A stretch of 64,000 nt of DNA from the NCBI GenBank assembly GCA_017483735.1, contig JAFUVF010000053.1, positions 1 through 64,000 of the forward strand. Direction: 5' to 3'. This stretch comes from Lachnospiraceae bacterium. GTDB taxonomy: Bacteria > Bacillota > Clostridia > Lachnospirales > Lachnospiraceae. Below the pieces are notes generated by a model. The model saw nothing but the letters and a program-made list of their open reading frames with translations. It was not told where the DNA came from and did no database searches. Every line of letters begins with the position of its first letter. The stretch's first letter is position 1. The translations under genes were made by a program, and so were the position numbers. This document shows, piece by piece, positions 63,727-64,000 of the stretch.

Positions 63727-64000
63727 ATGGACAGGTTTAAAAGCAAGATAGATCAGATATCACATATACGCCTTATCAGAATAATTGCCTTAGTCATTCT
63801 CGACATAATGGCTATAGTTTTTGTCGCCGCTTTTTCGCTGTATGCCAGATTCGACTTCAGTCTTGACACCCTGAACAGTACGTACAGACAATATTTCGAT
63901 GTCTACGAGAAAATACTTCCCTTCATTATCATAGAAACGCTTTTGTGCTTTGTGGTCTTCAATCTCTACAACAGCGTGTGGAGATATGCAAGCTCCAATG
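63727..64000 (+). CDS. FlaA1/CapD-type nucleotide-sugar epimerase/dehydratase (partial, 3' end cut off)
   Basis: First 91 codons of a gene that runs out of the window. The product starts MDRFKSKIDQISHIRLIRII and has helices at about 18-40 and 66-84, with DFSLDTLNSTYRQYF between. Then NLYNSVWRYASSN follows, the typical linker ahead of the cytosolic Rossmann domain in membrane-bound FlaA1/CapD/PglF-type dehydratases. These make keto-sugar precursors such as those for bacillosamine. The Rossmann part is not visible, so the call rests on the N-terminus only. Confidence 0.7.
   Translation, partial: MDRFKSKIDQISHIRLIRIIALVILDIMAIVFVAAFSLYARFDFSLDTLNSTYRQYFDVYEKILPFIIIETLLCFVVFNLYNSVWRYASSN

Overview
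The window looks like the chromosome of a motile clostridium, most probably a Lachnospiraceae member of the Butyrivibrio/Roseburia type. The basis is the low-to-mid GC Firmicute gene content (mbl next to flagellar rod genes, comFC-yvyF, cdaA-cdaR-glmM, HPr with Ser46, divergent-PAP2 and DUF3048 proteins), AGGAGG ribosome binding sites, and a long L17. This placement is inference from gene families; no 16S gene, tRNA or CRISPR array was seen.

Layout. 1-6.1 kb is the end of an AT-rich surface-sugar locus: a partial membrane acyltransferase, a WbpD-like N-acetyltransferase and its pathway partner, a WbpE-like aminotransferase. The two partners are separated by about 3.3 kb of accessory DNA: an unknown gene, a 47-codon ORF, an MNT nucleotidyltransferase with a truncated HEPN partner, gene debris, and a Schlafen-AlbA_2/GHKL ATPase gene. 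6.4-7.7 kb is an XRE regulator / ImmA-type metalloprotease / unknown protein module. 7.9-9.6 kb is a polytopic membrane protein.

9.7-19.1 kb is the alpha ribosomal operon (rpmJ-rpsM-rpsK-rpsD-rpoA-rplQ, without infA), a reverse-strand M15 peptidase, then ecfA1-ecfA2-ecfT, an inserted GT-C-like membrane gene, and truA. 19.2-31.3 kb holds yjfB, a PucR-type regulator, ftsE-ftsX-M23 peptidase-S41 protease (cell-division hydrolase control), a KdgK-type sugar kinase, a large membrane protein, and a three-gene fumarate reductase/succinate dehydrogenase set. 31.6-32.8 kb is a nitroreductase and an Rrf2 regulator. 32.8-33.5 kb is debris that includes a duplicated piece of uvrB. 33.5-38.4 kb is SOS-controlled uvrB-uvrA.

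38.5-45 kb holds mbl, flgF/flgG-like rod genes and a rod-binding protein behind a sigma-D type promoter, then recD2, comFC and yvyF. 45-50.3 kb has two membrane proteins, cdaA-cdaR-glmM (c-di-AMP and cell-wall precursor) and HPr. 50.3-51.9 kb has two reverse-strand genes (DUF3048 lipoprotein, divergent PAP2). 52-64 kb is an exopolysaccharide cluster: glycosyltransferases, two GT-C-like membrane proteins, a WbaP-type initiating sugar transferase, a Wzz-like protein with a kinase-relic tail, an EpsG-type polymerase, and the start of a FlaA1/CapD-type enzyme that runs off the end.

The most unusual signals are: at least six first genes whose sigma-A promoters put the predicted transcription start on or within 4 bases of the ATG (leaderless transcripts, including SOS-regulated uvrB); a fumarate reductase flavoprotein with Gln where the covalent-FAD His is expected; the accessory island splitting a two-enzyme sugar pathway; a third unknown gene in the XRE/ImmA module; and the broken synteny of the alpha-ribosomal/ECF region.
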